Shown here: positions 52,460 through 62,721 of the stretch, piece after piece
Position numbering within the stretch: position 1 is the stretch's first letter
Layout: each line of letters begins with the position of its first letter
From: Chryseobacterium culicis
Lineage (GTDB): Bacteria > Bacteroidota > Bacteroidia > Flavobacteriales > Weeksellaceae
NCBI RefSeq assembly: GCF_900108365.1
Contig: NZ_FNWQ01000002.1
Span: 930,001 to 994,000, forward strand
DNA length: 64,000 nt
Direction of reading: 5' to 3'
The notes under the pieces: model-generated
The model's database searches: none
Told to the model about the DNA's origin: nothing
The model's input: only the letters and a program-made list of their open reading frames with translations
Made by a program: the position numbers and the translations under genes

Positions 52460-54583
52460 ATGACGACCGTAGAATTTATACAGAAGCAGCTTTCTATTTC
52501 TGAAAAGAGCATCAACAATACCTTACAATTATTAGCAGAAGACTGTACCATCCCTTTTATTTCCCGCTACCGAAAAGATAAAACCGGAAATCTGGACGAA
52601 ACACAGATTGAACAGATCTCAAAGATCAGCAGGCAGTTTGAGGAAATCGTGAAAAGAAAGGAATCCATCTTAAAATCCATAGAAGAACAAGGTTCTCTGA
52701 CGCCTGAACTTCAACAAAGAATAGAAGAAAGCTTCGATATTCAGGAGCTGGAAGATCTCTATCTGCCTTTCAAAAAACGCAAGAAAACAAAAGCTGATGC
52801 GGCAAAAGAAAAAGGGCTGGAACCTTTAGCCAAAATCATCATGAGCCAGAAAAGTAATGATCTTCATTTTTTGGCCTCAAAATACCTCAGCAATGAAGTG
52901 AGTTCCGTAGAAGATGCGCTGCAGGGAGCGCGGGATATCATGGCAGAATGGATCAACGAGAATATGTATGTCCGTAAGAACCTCAGAAGACTATTTCAGC
53001 GCAAAGCAATGATTACCTCCAAGGTGGTAAAAGCCAAAAAAGATGAAGAGGATGCGCAGAAATTCTCCCAATATTTTGAGTGGGAAGAAAGCCTTAGCAG
53101 AACACCTTCTCACAGGCTTCTGGCCATGTTACGAGCCGAAGCCGAAGGATTTGTAAAAACAAATGTAGGAATTGATAAGGATGAAGCTATCGAGTTCATA
53201 GAAAAGGCAATTATCAAATCTGATAATGAAAGTTCAGACCAAATTGCACTAGCCATCAAAGACAGTTATAAAAGGCTTCTTGAACCCGCTATTTCCAATG
53301 AAGCTCTGCAGGAAGCCAAAGAAAAAGCGGACAAAAAAGCTATTGAAATTTTCTCAGAAAACTTAAGCCAGCTTCTTCTTGCACCGCCTTTGGGAGAGAA
53401 GAGAATTCTGGCGATAGACCCGGGTTACCGAAGCGGCTGCAAAGTGGTATGTCTGGATGAAAAAGGAGATTTACTTCATAATGAAACCCTCTACCCTCAC
53501 GCGCCACAAAATGAAAGCGGAATGGCCATGAAAAAAATCCGTTCTATGGTGAATGCCTATCATATTGAAGCCATTTCCATCGGAAACGGAACTGCAAGCC
53601 GCGAAACTGAATTTTTCATTAAAAAGATTGCTTTTGATAAGCCATTACAGGTGTTCGTAGTTTCCGAAGCGGGAGCCTCCGTTTATTCTGCAAGTAAAAT
53701 CGCAAGGGAAGAGTTTCCAACCTATGATGTAACGGTTCGTGGAGCAGTGTCGATCGGAAGAAGACTTTCTGACCCGCTGGCGGAGCTTGTAAAAATTGAT
53801 GCCAAATCTATTGGTGTAGGACAATATCAGCATGATGTAGACCAGACTCAGCTTAAAAATGAGCTGGATTCCACAGTAATGAAATGTGTAAACTCTGTTG
53901 GAATTAATCTCAACACAGCCAGTAAATCACTGCTAAGTTACGTTTCCGGGATCGGAGAAAAAATGGCTGAAAATATTGTCAGCTATCGTGCTGAAAACGG
54001 TGCTTTTGAAGACAGAAAACAGCTTAAAAAAGTTCCAAGACTTGGAGAAAAAGCTTTTCAGCAGGCAGCTGCTTTCGTAAGAATAGCCAATGCTAAAAAT
54101 CCGCTGGATAATTCTGCAGTACATCCGGAAGCGTACGGAATTGTAGAGAAAATGGCAAAAGATCTAGGCATTAAAACTTACGAACTGATTGCCAATAAAG
54201 AAAAAATAGCTCTTGTAAAACCAGAAAGCTATATTACAGAAGAAATCGGGATTTTAGGAATTAAAGATATTTTAAAAGAACTTGAAAAGCCGGGACTTGA
54301 TCCCAGAAAAGCTGCAAAAGTATTTGAGTTTGATCCTAATGTTAAAAGTATAAAAGATTTGAAGGCAGGCATGATTCTTCCCGGAATCGTCAATAATATT
54401 ACGGCGTTCGGATGTTTTGTAGACCTTGGAATCAAGGAAAGCGGGCTGGTTCATATTTCTCAGCTGAAAGACGGATTTGTATCCGATGTAAACGAAGTGG
54501 TAAAACTTCACCAACATGTCCGCGTTAAAGTAACAGAAGTGGATGAAACCAGAAAAAGAGTGCAGCTGAGCATGATTTTATAA
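52460..54583 (+). CDS. tex: Tex-family RNA-binding transcription accessory protein
   Basis: Nucleic-acid-binding protein of 707 residues, cytoplasmic. Domains in order: helical N-terminus (about 1-320), YqgF/RNase H-like (ILAIDPGYRSGCKVVCLDEK near residue 320), helix-hairpin-helix (YVSGIGEKMAENIVSYRAEN near 495) and a C-terminal S1 domain (GIVNNITAFGCFVDLGIKES, GLVHISQL). It is full-length. Bacterial Tex proteins affect transcription and RNA turnover. The downstream HAD gene is 33 bases away. Confidence 0.95.
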   Translation: MTTVEFIQKQLSISEKSINNTLQLLAEDCTIPFISRYRKDKTGNLDETQIEQISKISRQFEEIVKRKESILKSIEEQGSLTPELQQRIEESFDIQELEDLYLPFKKRKKTKADAAKEKGLEPLAKIIMSQKSNDLHFLASKYLSNEVSSVEDALQGARDIMAEWINENMYVRKNLRRLFQRKAMITSKVVKAKKDEEDAQKFSQYFEWEESLSRTPSHRLLAMLRAEAEGFVKTNVGIDKDEAIEFIEKAIIKSDNESSDQIALAIKDSYKRLLEPAISNEALQEAKEKADKKAIEIFSENLSQLLLAPPLGEKRILAIDPGYRSGCKVVCLDEKGDLLHNETLYPHAPQNESGMAMKKIRSMVNAYHIEAISIGNGTASRETEFFIKKIAFDKPLQVFVVSEAGASVYSASKIAREEFPTYDVTVRGAVSIGRRLSDPLAELVKIDAKSIGVGQYQHDVDQTQLKNELDSTVMKCVNSVGINLNTASKSLLSYVSGIGEKMAENIVSYRAENGAFEDRKQLKKVPRLGEKAFQQAAAFVRIANAKNPLDNSAVHPEAYGIVEKMAKDLGIKTYELIANKEKIALVKPESYITEEIGILGIKDILKELEKPGLDPRKAAKVFEFDPNVKSIKDLKAGMILPGIVNNITAFGCFVDLGIKESGLVHISQLKDGFVSDVNEVVKLHQHVRVKVTEVDETRKRVQLSMIL

Positions 54584-54595
54584 TTTTTTTATTAA

Positions 54596-55258
<663 letters not shown>

Positions 55259-55316
55259 TACGAATGTCTTCGCTTATAAAACTGCTTAACAGGGTTAAGA
55301 AGACATTCAGTTAATG

Positions 55317-55345
55317 AAAAAGGTCATCTTAATGATGACCTTTTT
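55317..55345. terminator. Bidirectional terminator between HAD and M28 genes
   Basis: AAAAAGGTCATC / GATGACCTTTTT 12-bp perfect stem with five-base loop. A and T runs on both flanks serve both convergent genes. Confidence 0.88.
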
Positions 55346-55373
55346 CATTGTTATATTTTAATTACAGAAGACT

Positions 55374-56945
55374 TTATTTAAAATCCTTAGAGCTTCTTCT
55401 CGGTTCTTTTACTTCCGGCCATTTCACCGTTTCCCCTTTTTCATCCTGAGGCATTGCTCTTTTTTCCCTGTTGCTGAATTCAGGATCTTCAGAAGCCATA
55501 TACGCTAATGCAGCCGTTAAAATCACATTATTTTTCACCTCATCAAAGACGATCTTGTCATAAGTATCTTTTGTGGTATGCCATGTATATCCAAAGTACC
55601 CCCAGTTAAGAGAACCTAAAGAAATTCCGGGAACTCCTGCTGCTACAAATGAAGCATGATCAGAACCTCCTCCGCCCGGCATTCCAGGGAAATCGGTCTT
55701 AATATGACTTCTTACTGCTTTCGGAACCCCGTCCAGCCATCTTCCCACATAATCATAAGCTTTTACGAATCCCTGACCGCTGATATTGACAACACGTCCG
55801 GTGCCGTTATCCTGATTAAAGGCAGCCTGTACTCCTTTAATAATCTGCGGATTATCTGCCACAAAACCTCTCGATCCGTTTAATCCCTGCTCCTCACTTC
55901 CCCATAGCCCGATGACGATAGTTCTCTTGTTATTGGGATAATACTTTTTCAGAATTCTCATGGTTTCCAGCATGGTAATCGTTCCGGTGCCGTTATCTGT
56001 AGCTCCCTGAGCACCGTCCCATGAATCCAGGTGGGCAGAAAGAATCACGTATTCATCAGGTTTTTCCTTTCCTTTAATCATACCGATCGTATTAAAGCTT
56101 TTCGCTTCAGGAAGTATTTTTGACTGCGCATCAATTTTAATTTTAGGCTGAATTCCTTTCTCTGCCATTCTGTACAGCATTCCGTAATCTTCTACCTCAA
56201 TATCAATCATCGGAATTTTAGTTGTTTTGGCGCCAAAAATCCTGTTGGCTCCCATGATTCCGGTCCAGTTTGAAATGGCAATTCCGGCCGCCCCAGCTTT
56301 CTCCAAAGCTTCCGGAAGACTGTTATTATCGTATCCAATGTTCTTTATATAAGCGGCAAAATCTTTCGCAGCCTGTTCTTTTTCTGCTTTAAGTTTTTCA
56401 TACAGTTCCGGTGTCGCAAATTCTTTGATCTGCTCATCAGAACGTCCGATTTTCTGGTATTGTGCCATCAGCACTATTTTTCCTTTTGCTGAAGGAAGCC
56501 ACTGGTCAAACTCTGCTTTGGAAGCAGCTTTCGGAAGAATGATCACTTCTGCCTCGACTGCTTTTTTAGTAGCCGGGCTCCATGCAAGCTGCGTTGCAGA
56601 AAGAGATTTTACACGAGGATACGTCATATCTACATGCGTAATCCCTCTTTGCCAGCCTTTCCATGTTCCGAATTGCTGGAGATTTGCATCCACGCCCCAT
56701 GAACGAAGTTTATTGGCACTCCACTCATTAGCTGCCAGCATTTCAGGAGTTCCCACCAAACGGGGTCCGATCCCGTCAAGAAGTTCCGAAGCCAGGTTTT
56801 CCAGCTGGGAATTATTATTTACTTCATCTACAAAACTTTTTACGATAGGGTGAATCCTTTCCTTTGGGTCAACCTTTACCTGAGCCCATGAAAACTGAGC
56901 AGCAAGCACTACTGCAGGCACTGCAAAAAATCTATTTATCCTCAT
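55374..56945 (-). CDS. M28 family secreted aminopeptidase
   Basis: Zinc exopeptidase of 523 residues with signal peptide MRINRFFAVPAVVLAAQFSW. A PA-type insert (about residues 150-250) precedes the catalytic core. Metal ligands lie in SAHLDSWDGAQGATDNGTG (His and bridging Asp) and GLWGSEEQGLNGSRGF (Glu pair), with Asp in FNQDNGTGRVVN and the last His in YTWHTTKDTYDKI. Probably a periplasmic or secreted aminopeptidase or carboxypeptidase for nutrition. Monocistronic. Confidence 0.93.
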   Translation of the reverse strand: MRINRFFAVPAVVLAAQFSWAQVKVDPKERIHPIVKSFVDEVNNNSQLENLASELLDGIGPRLVGTPEMLAANEWSANKLRSWGVDANLQQFGTWKGWQRGITHVDMTYPRVKSLSATQLAWSPATKKAVEAEVIILPKAASKAEFDQWLPSAKGKIVLMAQYQKIGRSDEQIKEFATPELYEKLKAEKEQAAKDFAAYIKNIGYDNNSLPEALEKAGAAGIAISNWTGIMGANRIFGAKTTKIPMIDIEVEDYGMLYRMAEKGIQPKIKIDAQSKILPEAKSFNTIGMIKGKEKPDEYVILSAHLDSWDGAQGATDNGTGTITMLETMRILKKYYPNNKRTIVIGLWGSEEQGLNGSRGFVADNPQIIKGVQAAFNQDNGTGRVVNISGQGFVKAYDYVGRWLDGVPKAVRSHIKTDFPGMPGGGGSDHASFVAAGVPGISLGSLNWGYFGYTWHTTKDTYDKIVFDEVKNNVILTAALAYMASEDPEFSNREKRAMPQDEKGETVKWPEVKEPRRSSKDFK

Positions 56946-57130
56946 ACTATTTATTGATTGCTTTAAAGATAAAGGAAATTAGGGAAATGATGAAAAGATT
57001 AATCTCAAAAAGCATCTTTTCAGATATCTTTTTAAGATTTTAAATAATAGTAAAAGAAATAGTACTAAAGAAGACGTTAGCCTTGAATACGATCTGACCA
57101 TATACAGCCTTACCCTATTCAAATATACGT

Positions 57131-57158
57131 ATAAAAAAGCCGGCTTCAAAAGCCGGCT
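57131..57158 (-). terminator. Rho-independent terminator after histone H1-like gene
   Basis: Two AGCCGGCT copies, each self-complementary, form a hairpin around a short loop. TTTTTTAT follows on the minus strand. Confidence 0.83.
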
Positions 57159-57168
57159 GAAGGTTGAA

Positions 57169-57345
57169 TTATTTCTTAGCTTCTTCTACAGAAACTTTTC
57201 TGAAGTCTTTGAACAATTTGCTTAGTTCTAAAGCTGCTTTACGAGCTCTTGTACCAGCTGCCTTGTTACCTTTTTCTGCTTGTTGGTTTGCCTCAGTTGT
57301 GAACGCTTCAAATTCTGCGTTGATTTTTTCAATTAGTTCTTTCAT
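57169..57345 (-). CDS. Histone H1-like DNA-binding protein
   Basis: 58-residue, highly basic and alanine-rich helical protein: MKELIEKINAEFEAFTTEAN, then KGNKAAGTRARKAALELSKL and KDFRKVSVEEAKK. This is the short histone H1/Hc1-like protein conserved in Flavobacteriia, presumed to bind DNA. It has a -7 element 21 bases upstream of the ATG and a terminator just after the stop. Confidence 0.87.
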   Translation of the reverse strand: MKELIEKINAEFEAFTTEANQQAEKGNKAAGTRARKAALELSKLFKDFRKVSVEEAKK

Positions 57346-57365
57346 TTATTTAAAAATTTAGGCTG

Positions 57366-57373
57366 CAAATATA
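57366..57373 (-). promoter_or_regulatory. candidate -7 element for histone H1-like gene
   Basis: Minus strand TATATTTG matches TAnnTTTG. Confidence 0.5.
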
Positions 57374-57600
57374 GGTTTTATGGTGATTCCAGCCTAATTG
57401 TGTTGAAAAAAAATAGTGGATTTAATCAATTTTTTTGAGTCTTTCTTAAATTCAATTTAAATTTTAAAATAAAATCAATTTATTGTAGAAAATCAGCCAT
57501 TTAATCTGATCGTATAGAGAGCATACACCTCTGCTATAATAAATCGTTTATAATCAACAATTTCTCAATCATTTTTTGTGACTGCATTGCCCCCACTGTC

Positions 57601-59013
57601 TTACAACTGTAGTTCTTTTGCCTTCTTTCCGGCATTTTCTAATAACATAATGCTTTCAGAGGTAATACGTTCTGAAAAAACAATCCGGAAATGATACCGG
57701 TATCTTCCGGTAAAGGAAAAGGTGTCTCCCGGCGTAAACAAAATCTGATGATTTTCACAATATTCGTAGAATTTCTCCATATCTGTCCGCTCCGGAAGCT
57801 GCCCCCAAATGCTGTAACCACCTTGCGGTCTGTGAAAATAAGAGCCCTCAGGAAAAGAATTTCTTACAACGTCCAATACCATCATTGCCTGCTGATTAAG
57901 CTTCTGCCTAAAGGTGCGAAGATGTCTTTCATAGCCATTTCCGTGAAGCAGCTTCAGAACAAGCTCCTGATAAATGGGAGAAACCGAACGCCCTAAAGTG
58001 AATCTGGCTCTTTCTGATTTAGCATAAAATTTTCCTGCATACAGCCAGCCCAACCGGATTCCGGGAGCCAAAGTCTTTGAAAATGATGAATAAGACATTA
58101 CAATTCCTTTCTGATCAAAGCTTTGTATACTACGCGGTCTTTGTTCCTCAAAATAAAGGTCGGAATAGATGTCATTCTCAATAATACAGAATTGACCGGT
58201 TTCTGCAATGTCCAGAATCTCTTTTTTCGTTTCACTATTCATCATTATTCCTGTAGGATTATGGAAATTAGGGGTGATGATGAGTGCCTTAATATCATTT
58301 TCCCTGCAGGCTGTCTTTAAATATTCCGTATCAAAACCGCTTCTGTAATGTACCGGAACCTCAATTACTTTCAACTCAAGATGAACCAGTACTTCCAGCA
58401 CAGAAAATACACACGGACTGTCTATGGCAACTGTGTCTCCGGCTTGAGTTACCGATTGCAAAGCTATTGTAAGGGCCTGAAGGGCACCATCTGTAATAAT
58501 GATTTCTTCCGGATTCATTATACTGCCGTACATCCCCATTTGTTTTGCAATATGCTTCCTTACTGCTTCCAGACCGTTAGAAGGATAATATCTCAGCAAT
58601 GATGCCCCCTTTTCCCGGATTACCTCCTGCATTGTTCTGAGAATTAACTTTTGAGGAACCAGGAGATCTCCCGGTACTGCTGTATTGAACGAGCTGGATT
58701 CGGAGGTTCTCTTCGATGTAAGCATCATATTTTTCCTAAATACCTGATCCCTGGCTACCATAGGGAATTGCGTGCTCATCTCCGGAATATTTGCTTCCTG
58801 AACAGCTGCCACAAAGTAACCGGATCTGGGAATGCTTTTTACCAATCCTCTAATCATAAGATATTCAAATCCGCTCTGTACTGAGCTTGTGCTCAACTGG
58901 TACTTTTCTTTAATCTCCCGTACAGAAGGAAGCCTGTCTTTCTCCTGAAGAACCCCGCTCCTGATCTGTTTCTCTATTATTGCTGTAAAAACTTCGTATT
59001 TAAATGGCTTCAT
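57601..59013 (-). CDS. MocR/PdxR-type GntR regulator with aminotransferase domain
   Basis: Transcription regulator of 470 residues. The N-terminal GntR winged helix (about 1-75: KDRLPSVREIKEKYQLSTSS) is fused to a fold-type I aminotransferase-like domain. The PLP Schiff-base Lys is in SYSSFSKTLAPGIRLGW, and IITPNFHNPTGIMM binds the cofactor. The ATG at 59013 (MKPFKYEVF) is chosen; 59025 would add four residues. No vitamin B6 gene is adjacent, so the PdxR role (pdxST control) is only one option. Confidence 0.9.
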   Translation of the reverse strand: MKPFKYEVFTAIIEKQIRSGVLQEKDRLPSVREIKEKYQLSTSSVQSGFEYLMIRGLVKSIPRSGYFVAAVQEANIPEMSTQFPMVARDQVFRKNMMLTSKRTSESSSFNTAVPGDLLVPQKLILRTMQEVIREKGASLLRYYPSNGLEAVRKHIAKQMGMYGSIMNPEEIIITDGALQALTIALQSVTQAGDTVAIDSPCVFSVLEVLVHLELKVIEVPVHYRSGFDTEYLKTACRENDIKALIITPNFHNPTGIMMNSETKKEILDIAETGQFCIIENDIYSDLYFEEQRPRSIQSFDQKGIVMSYSSFSKTLAPGIRLGWLYAGKFYAKSERARFTLGRSVSPIYQELVLKLLHGNGYERHLRTFRQKLNQQAMMVLDVVRNSFPEGSYFHRPQGGYSIWGQLPERTDMEKFYEYCENHQILFTPGDTFSFTGRYRYHFRIVFSERITSESIMLLENAGKKAKELQL

Positions 59014-59035
59014 GTCATCAATCAACTGTACCGGG

Positions 59036-59043
59036 CAAATTTA
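59036..59043 (-). promoter_or_regulatory. candidate -7 element for MocR-type gene
   Basis: Minus strand TAAATTTG matches TAnnTTTG. It would start transcription near 59031. Confidence 0.45.
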
Positions 59044-59131
59044 CAAAAACATCCTTCTGTACCGATTATATTTCAGCAAACTGTATCCCTGATGAATGGA
59101 TTAATCTTATAATTTTGAATAAAAAAATCCT

Positions 59132-59647
59132 ATGGATATCATTTCAAAATTTACAGTAGGTTCCGAAGAGGGAATTTCTGATCTTATAGCCATTATTGAC
59201 TCTTCTGTCTATACTTTACACAAAGACTTCGTAAGCGATGAAGAAATAAAAAAATACATTCAAGACGAGATAGATCCGAGAAAGATGATGAATGATCTGA
59301 ATGATCTTTCCAACCAGCTTATTATGACGTATGCGGATCAGAAGCCTATTGGATACAGCATGATCAAAAGCGGTTCTCTGCATCCCGGAAATCCTGACGG
59401 GAAAAAAGCGACCGAGATCAGCTTTGTAATCCTGTCAGAGTTTGACTCTCCCGAAACGAGACAGTCACTCTGGAAAAAATGCAGATCAGCGGTCAGTTTT
59501 ACGGATGTAGTCTGGATCAATATGTTAGATAATGATCCGCTTTCGGAGTTTTTAAAAGAGATTGGCTTTATCTCTGTTTCCGGCTCAAAGACGGGGCCTT
59601 TTCAGCTGCCATCTCATATTTTGGAACTGGAAATTAATAAAGATTAA
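59132..59647 (+). CDS. GNAT-fold N-acetyltransferase-like protein
   Basis: 171-residue cytoplasmic protein with a divergent GNAT fold: LSNQLIMTYADQKPIGYSMI, the strand ATEISFVILSEFD, and a helix after it (ETRQSLWKKCRSAV) where the acetyl-CoA loop is normally QxxGxG/A but is degenerate here. VWINMLDNDPLSEFLKEIGF is a typical late strand-helix. Acetyl-CoA binding is therefore unproven. It diverges from the MocR-type regulator gene. Confidence 0.75.
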   Translation: MDIISKFTVGSEEGISDLIAIIDSSVYTLHKDFVSDEEIKKYIQDEIDPRKMMNDLNDLSNQLIMTYADQKPIGYSMIKSGSLHPGNPDGKKATEISFVILSEFDSPETRQSLWKKCRSAVSFTDVVWINMLDNDPLSEFLKEIGFISVSGSKTGPFQLPSHILELEINKD

Positions 59648-59794
59648 TTCTCACATTTCCACCCGCAAATTTAAATGATCCGCACAGGAAGCTTATAAGG
59701 GGACTCCTTATGCCAGATTGATATATTGAGGGAAGCTATTGATCCCATTTCGATTATCTTATTTAAATAGACAATGGGTAATCAATAGTTTCCC

Positions 59795-59802
59795 TATCTT
59801 TG
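59795..59802 (+). promoter_or_regulatory. candidate -7 element for AraC gene
   Basis: TATCTTTG matches TAnnTTTG, 19 bases before the ATG at 59822. Confidence 0.5.
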
Positions 59803-59821
59803 ATTTTTATAATTTTTACTT

Positions 59822-60736
59822 ATGAGCGATCAGCTGGAAACAATAGAAGATTATTACAGACGTATCCGTAAGAACCAGATCAAAATGTTTGATTCTGAAG
59901 ATTTTGAAACGGGAAAATCTCATTTCAATATTTCCATGCGGAGATACTGCAGCTTCAAAAGTCCTTATAACCGCCGTGATTATTATAAAATAAGCTTTAT
60001 CATTGGAAAAGGAACGATTCATTATGGTTCACATCAGCTATTTATTGATGGTCCGGCTTTATTTTTTCCTTCTCCGAGTATTCCCTATTCATGGGAGTGC
60101 GAAAGTGATGTACAGGAAGGCTATTTCTGCCTGTTCAACCAGGAGTTTTTTCATGGAAATTCAGAATTTAGCCTGTTTAAAAAAACTTCAATGTTCAAGG
60201 AATGGAGCCAACCGGTTGTTTTTCTGAATGAAGAGCAGACCCAGCTTGCCACTCTGTATTTTGATCAGATTTACAGAATGAATAATTCGGCGTATCCTTT
60301 CCGGTGCAGCAGTATCAAAAGCAATCTGGCATCTGTAATGCATCTGGCGCTGGAAAACCGCGTAGAAGACATTAATCCCAATGAACTACCTGCCAATGTA
60401 AGACTTTATAAACTTTTCGATGAATTGCTCAACAAGCAGTTTCCGCTGGACTCCCCTGCCTATCCGCTGGCATTAAAAACTCCTTCCGATTTTGCGGAGC
60501 ATCTGAATGTTCATGTGAATCATTTGAACTCTTCTGTAAAATCCGTCACAAACCTTACTACAACACAGATTATTAAGGAAAAAATGTTCGAAGAATCTAA
60601 AAATCTTCTGAAATATACCAATTGGGATATTGCCCAGATTGGTTACACTTTGGGGTTTGATCAGCCTGCTCATTTCAATAACTTTTTTAAAAAGCATGCC
60701 CAGACTTCACCATTAAAATTTAAGAACTTATCCTAA
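59822..60736 (+). CDS. AraC family transcriptional regulator
   Basis: 304-residue regulator. A cupin-like N-terminal domain (NRRDYYKISFIIGKGTIHYG, PALFFPSPSIPYSWE) is followed by two HTH motifs (DFAEHLNVHVNHLNSSVKSV; WDIAQIGYTLGFDQPAHFNN), ending TSPLKFKNLS. Paralogue of the regulator at 41816-42754. The MFS transporter gene begins 82 bases downstream, and local regulation of it is likely. Confidence 0.92.
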   Translation: MSDQLETIEDYYRRIRKNQIKMFDSEDFETGKSHFNISMRRYCSFKSPYNRRDYYKISFIIGKGTIHYGSHQLFIDGPALFFPSPSIPYSWECESDVQEGYFCLFNQEFFHGNSEFSLFKKTSMFKEWSQPVVFLNEEQTQLATLYFDQIYRMNNSAYPFRCSSIKSNLASVMHLALENRVEDINPNELPANVRLYKLFDELLNKQFPLDSPAYPLALKTPSDFAEHLNVHVNHLNSSVKSVTNLTTTQIIKEKMFEESKNLLKYTNWDIAQIGYTLGFDQPAHFNNFFKKHAQTSPLKFKNLS

Positions 60737-60795
60737 TATTTGATTTTTGTAATTTTTACTTTGTCTTTTAAAATTTAGTTTTGTATTTCTTGGCT

Positions 60796-60803
60796 TATTT
60801 TTG
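60796..60803 (+). promoter_or_regulatory. candidate -7 element for MFS gene
   Basis: TATTTTTG matches TAnnTTTG, 15 bases before the ATG at 60819. Confidence 0.45.
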
Positions 60804-60818
60804 TAGAGTAAAAAATGA

Positions 60819-62030
60819 ATGAATATGTTGAGAGAAGCATCTGAGAAAAGAATCAGATTAATTACCATTATGGCTTTCGTGTCTATCCCGCTTTCCGGGT
60901 TTGTTACGGACATTTATTTACCATCGTTCCCTTCTATGGCCAAAGAAATGATGGTTTCGGAAAAAGATATCCAGATCACACTGACTTCCTATCTGCTGAG
61001 TTACGGAATTTCCCAATTGTTTGTAGGAGGAATTCTGGACAGTATAGGGCGCTACCGTCCTAAATTGATAGCCCTATTCCTACTGATTCTTACCAGTATT
61101 CTGATTACAATGACCAACAGTATTTTGCTGATCTGTCTGCTCCGTATTCTTCAGGGCGCTGCAGTTTCGGTCCTGGTAGTGGCCACACGTGCTATTTTCG
61201 TAGATATTTACGATTCTGAGCGGGTGAAGCATTATTTGAGTTATTTTACCATTGTATGGTCTTGCGGCCCTATTCTTGCGCCATTCCTTGGCGGTTATCT
61301 TGAAAAAATGTTTAACTGGCATGCTAATTTTTATTTTCTGGCAGGGTATGCAGGATTTCTGTTTTTATTTGAATGGTTCTTCAGTGAAGAAAGTCTGCCT
61401 CAGAAAAAGAAACTGGATCTTTCGGAGAATATCAGCCTATATAAAATGATGCTGAAGAACAGAATTTTTATGCTGGGAATTTTCATTTTGGGATTGAGCT
61501 ACTCTATTGTCATGTTATTCAATATTACCGGTCCTTTCATTATTGAAAACACCTTTCATTTTACTCCCGTAGTTATTGGATATTGTACCTTAATTTTAGG
61601 GTTTTCCTGGATGATTGGAGGATTTATCGGTAAACGAAGGCTGACGCTGGATTTTAAACCCAGAATATTACAGCCTATCCTGCTTCAGCTTATTTTGATT
61701 GCAGGGCTGATTACCACCAGCTATTTTGCAGAGAGCCTTTTTATTATGATTCCATTTGCCTTTTTCATCCATATCTGTTCCGGAATTTTATTTACGTCCT
61801 TCTTTACGACCAGTATGCTTTACTTTCCTAAAAATGCAGGAACAGCCGGCGGGTTAATGGGCGGGTTAGTATATGTAATTACTTCCGTTACAAGCTTCAT
61901 TATTTCAGTAAGCGGAACAGTAACGGATCAAACGGGGCTTTCCTGGCGCTATCTGATTATAGCATGTTTCCTTTTAGGGATCATCCTGATCATGCATCAG
62001 GCCGTAAAAAAAGAAAAAGCAGGGAATTAA
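60819..62030 (+). CDS. MFS transporter, Bcr/CflA drug-resistance type
   Basis: 403-residue proton-driven exporter with 12 hydrophobic segments. Early motifs are SGFVTDIYLPSFPSMAKEMM (characteristic of the Bcr/CflA group) and motif A-like GGILDSIGRYRPK between helices 2 and 3. RILQGAAVSVLVVATRAIF matches motif B/C. Likely a multidrug or small-molecule exporter. Starts at 60819 and 60825 (second ATG) are both possible. The AraC gene immediately upstream is the probable regulator. Confidence 0.9.
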   Translation: MNMLREASEKRIRLITIMAFVSIPLSGFVTDIYLPSFPSMAKEMMVSEKDIQITLTSYLLSYGISQLFVGGILDSIGRYRPKLIALFLLILTSILITMTNSILLICLLRILQGAAVSVLVVATRAIFVDIYDSERVKHYLSYFTIVWSCGPILAPFLGGYLEKMFNWHANFYFLAGYAGFLFLFEWFFSEESLPQKKKLDLSENISLYKMMLKNRIFMLGIFILGLSYSIVMLFNITGPFIIENTFHFTPVVIGYCTLILGFSWMIGGFIGKRRLTLDFKPRILQPILLQLILIAGLITTSYFAESLFIMIPFAFFIHICSGILFTSFFTTSMLYFPKNAGTAGGLMGGLVYVITSVTSFIISVSGTVTDQTGLSWRYLIIACFLLGIILIMHQAVKKEKAGN

Positions 62031-62044
62031 TCTCTGCTTTTTTA
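62013..62044 (+). terminator. Terminator overlapping the MFS stop codon
   Basis: AAAAAGCAG / CTGCTTTTT stem with the TAA of the MFS gene in the loop, followed by T-rich sequence. Confidence 0.78.
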
Positions 62045-62180
62045 TTTCTACGATATTCGTCAATTGATGCTGCAGCATGTAAGCCGGGATTACTGCTGAA
62101 TTCTGTCACCCTGCTGCAAAGCTGTCAGCCCCATACTTAGTTTTCTTTCTTTATTACTTCCGATAGAATATTTTACCATT

Positions 62181-62217
62181 AATTAGTTTTAATTAAAACT
62201 AATTTTTCGTATATTTG
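62181..62217 (+). promoter_or_regulatory. MarR promoter with 24-bp perfect palindrome
   Basis: Bases 62181-62204 form a perfect palindrome with half-site AATTAGTTTTAA. Five bases later is TATATTTG (62210-62217), a match to TAnnTTTG. The palindrome covers the -33/-7 spacer, the typical position for a repressor operator. Confidence 0.75.
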
Positions 62218-62244
62218 ATAGAATAAGTTCAATCAGTATAAAAT

Positions 62245-62721
62245 ATGCCTGCAAAACAGAACACTATATCAGAACTGGCTTTGGAGTTTGGTCTCGCGAT
62301 GGGTGAAATGAAAAGCCGACTCCGGCAGAAAATCCAGAACAGTATCAATGAATATGATCCGGATCTTTCTTTTGAACTCATCGAAATTATGGGATTACTT
62401 TCAAGAAATGACGGCATTAACCAGCAGGAAATAGGAACTAAGGTAAGCAAAGATAAATCAAGTATCACCTATCTTATCAACAGTCTGGTAAAGAGAGATC
62501 TGGTAGAAAGGATAGCCTATCAAAATGACAGGAGAAACAAGCAGATCTTTTTGACTTCAAAAGGTAAACAGATTGTAGAAACCGTTTACCCGTGGGCATT
62601 GGATCTTTATAAAAAAGCAGCTGGCGATATTGATGAGGAAGAGATCAGTAAAGCGCTGCTGCTGGTAAAAAAAATGACAGCAAACCTGGAAGAACCGGGA
62701 TTAAAAAATGATACAATATGA
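62245..62721 (+). CDS. MarR family transcriptional regulator
   Basis: 158-residue winged-helix regulator. DNA-binding core: QQEIGTKVSKDKSSITYLIN for the recognition helix, followed by the wing RIAYQNDRRNKQIFLTSKGK; the helical dimerisation parts lie at both ends. Its last four bases overlap the ATG of the universal stress protein gene (ATGA), so the two are co-translated. A 24-bp palindrome upstream suggests autorepression. Confidence 0.9.
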   Translation: MPAKQNTISELALEFGLAMGEMKSRLRQKIQNSINEYDPDLSFELIEIMGLLSRNDGINQQEIGTKVSKDKSSITYLINSLVKRDLVERIAYQNDRRNKQIFLTSKGKQIVETVYPWALDLYKKAAGDIDEEEISKALLLVKKMTANLEEPGLKNDTI

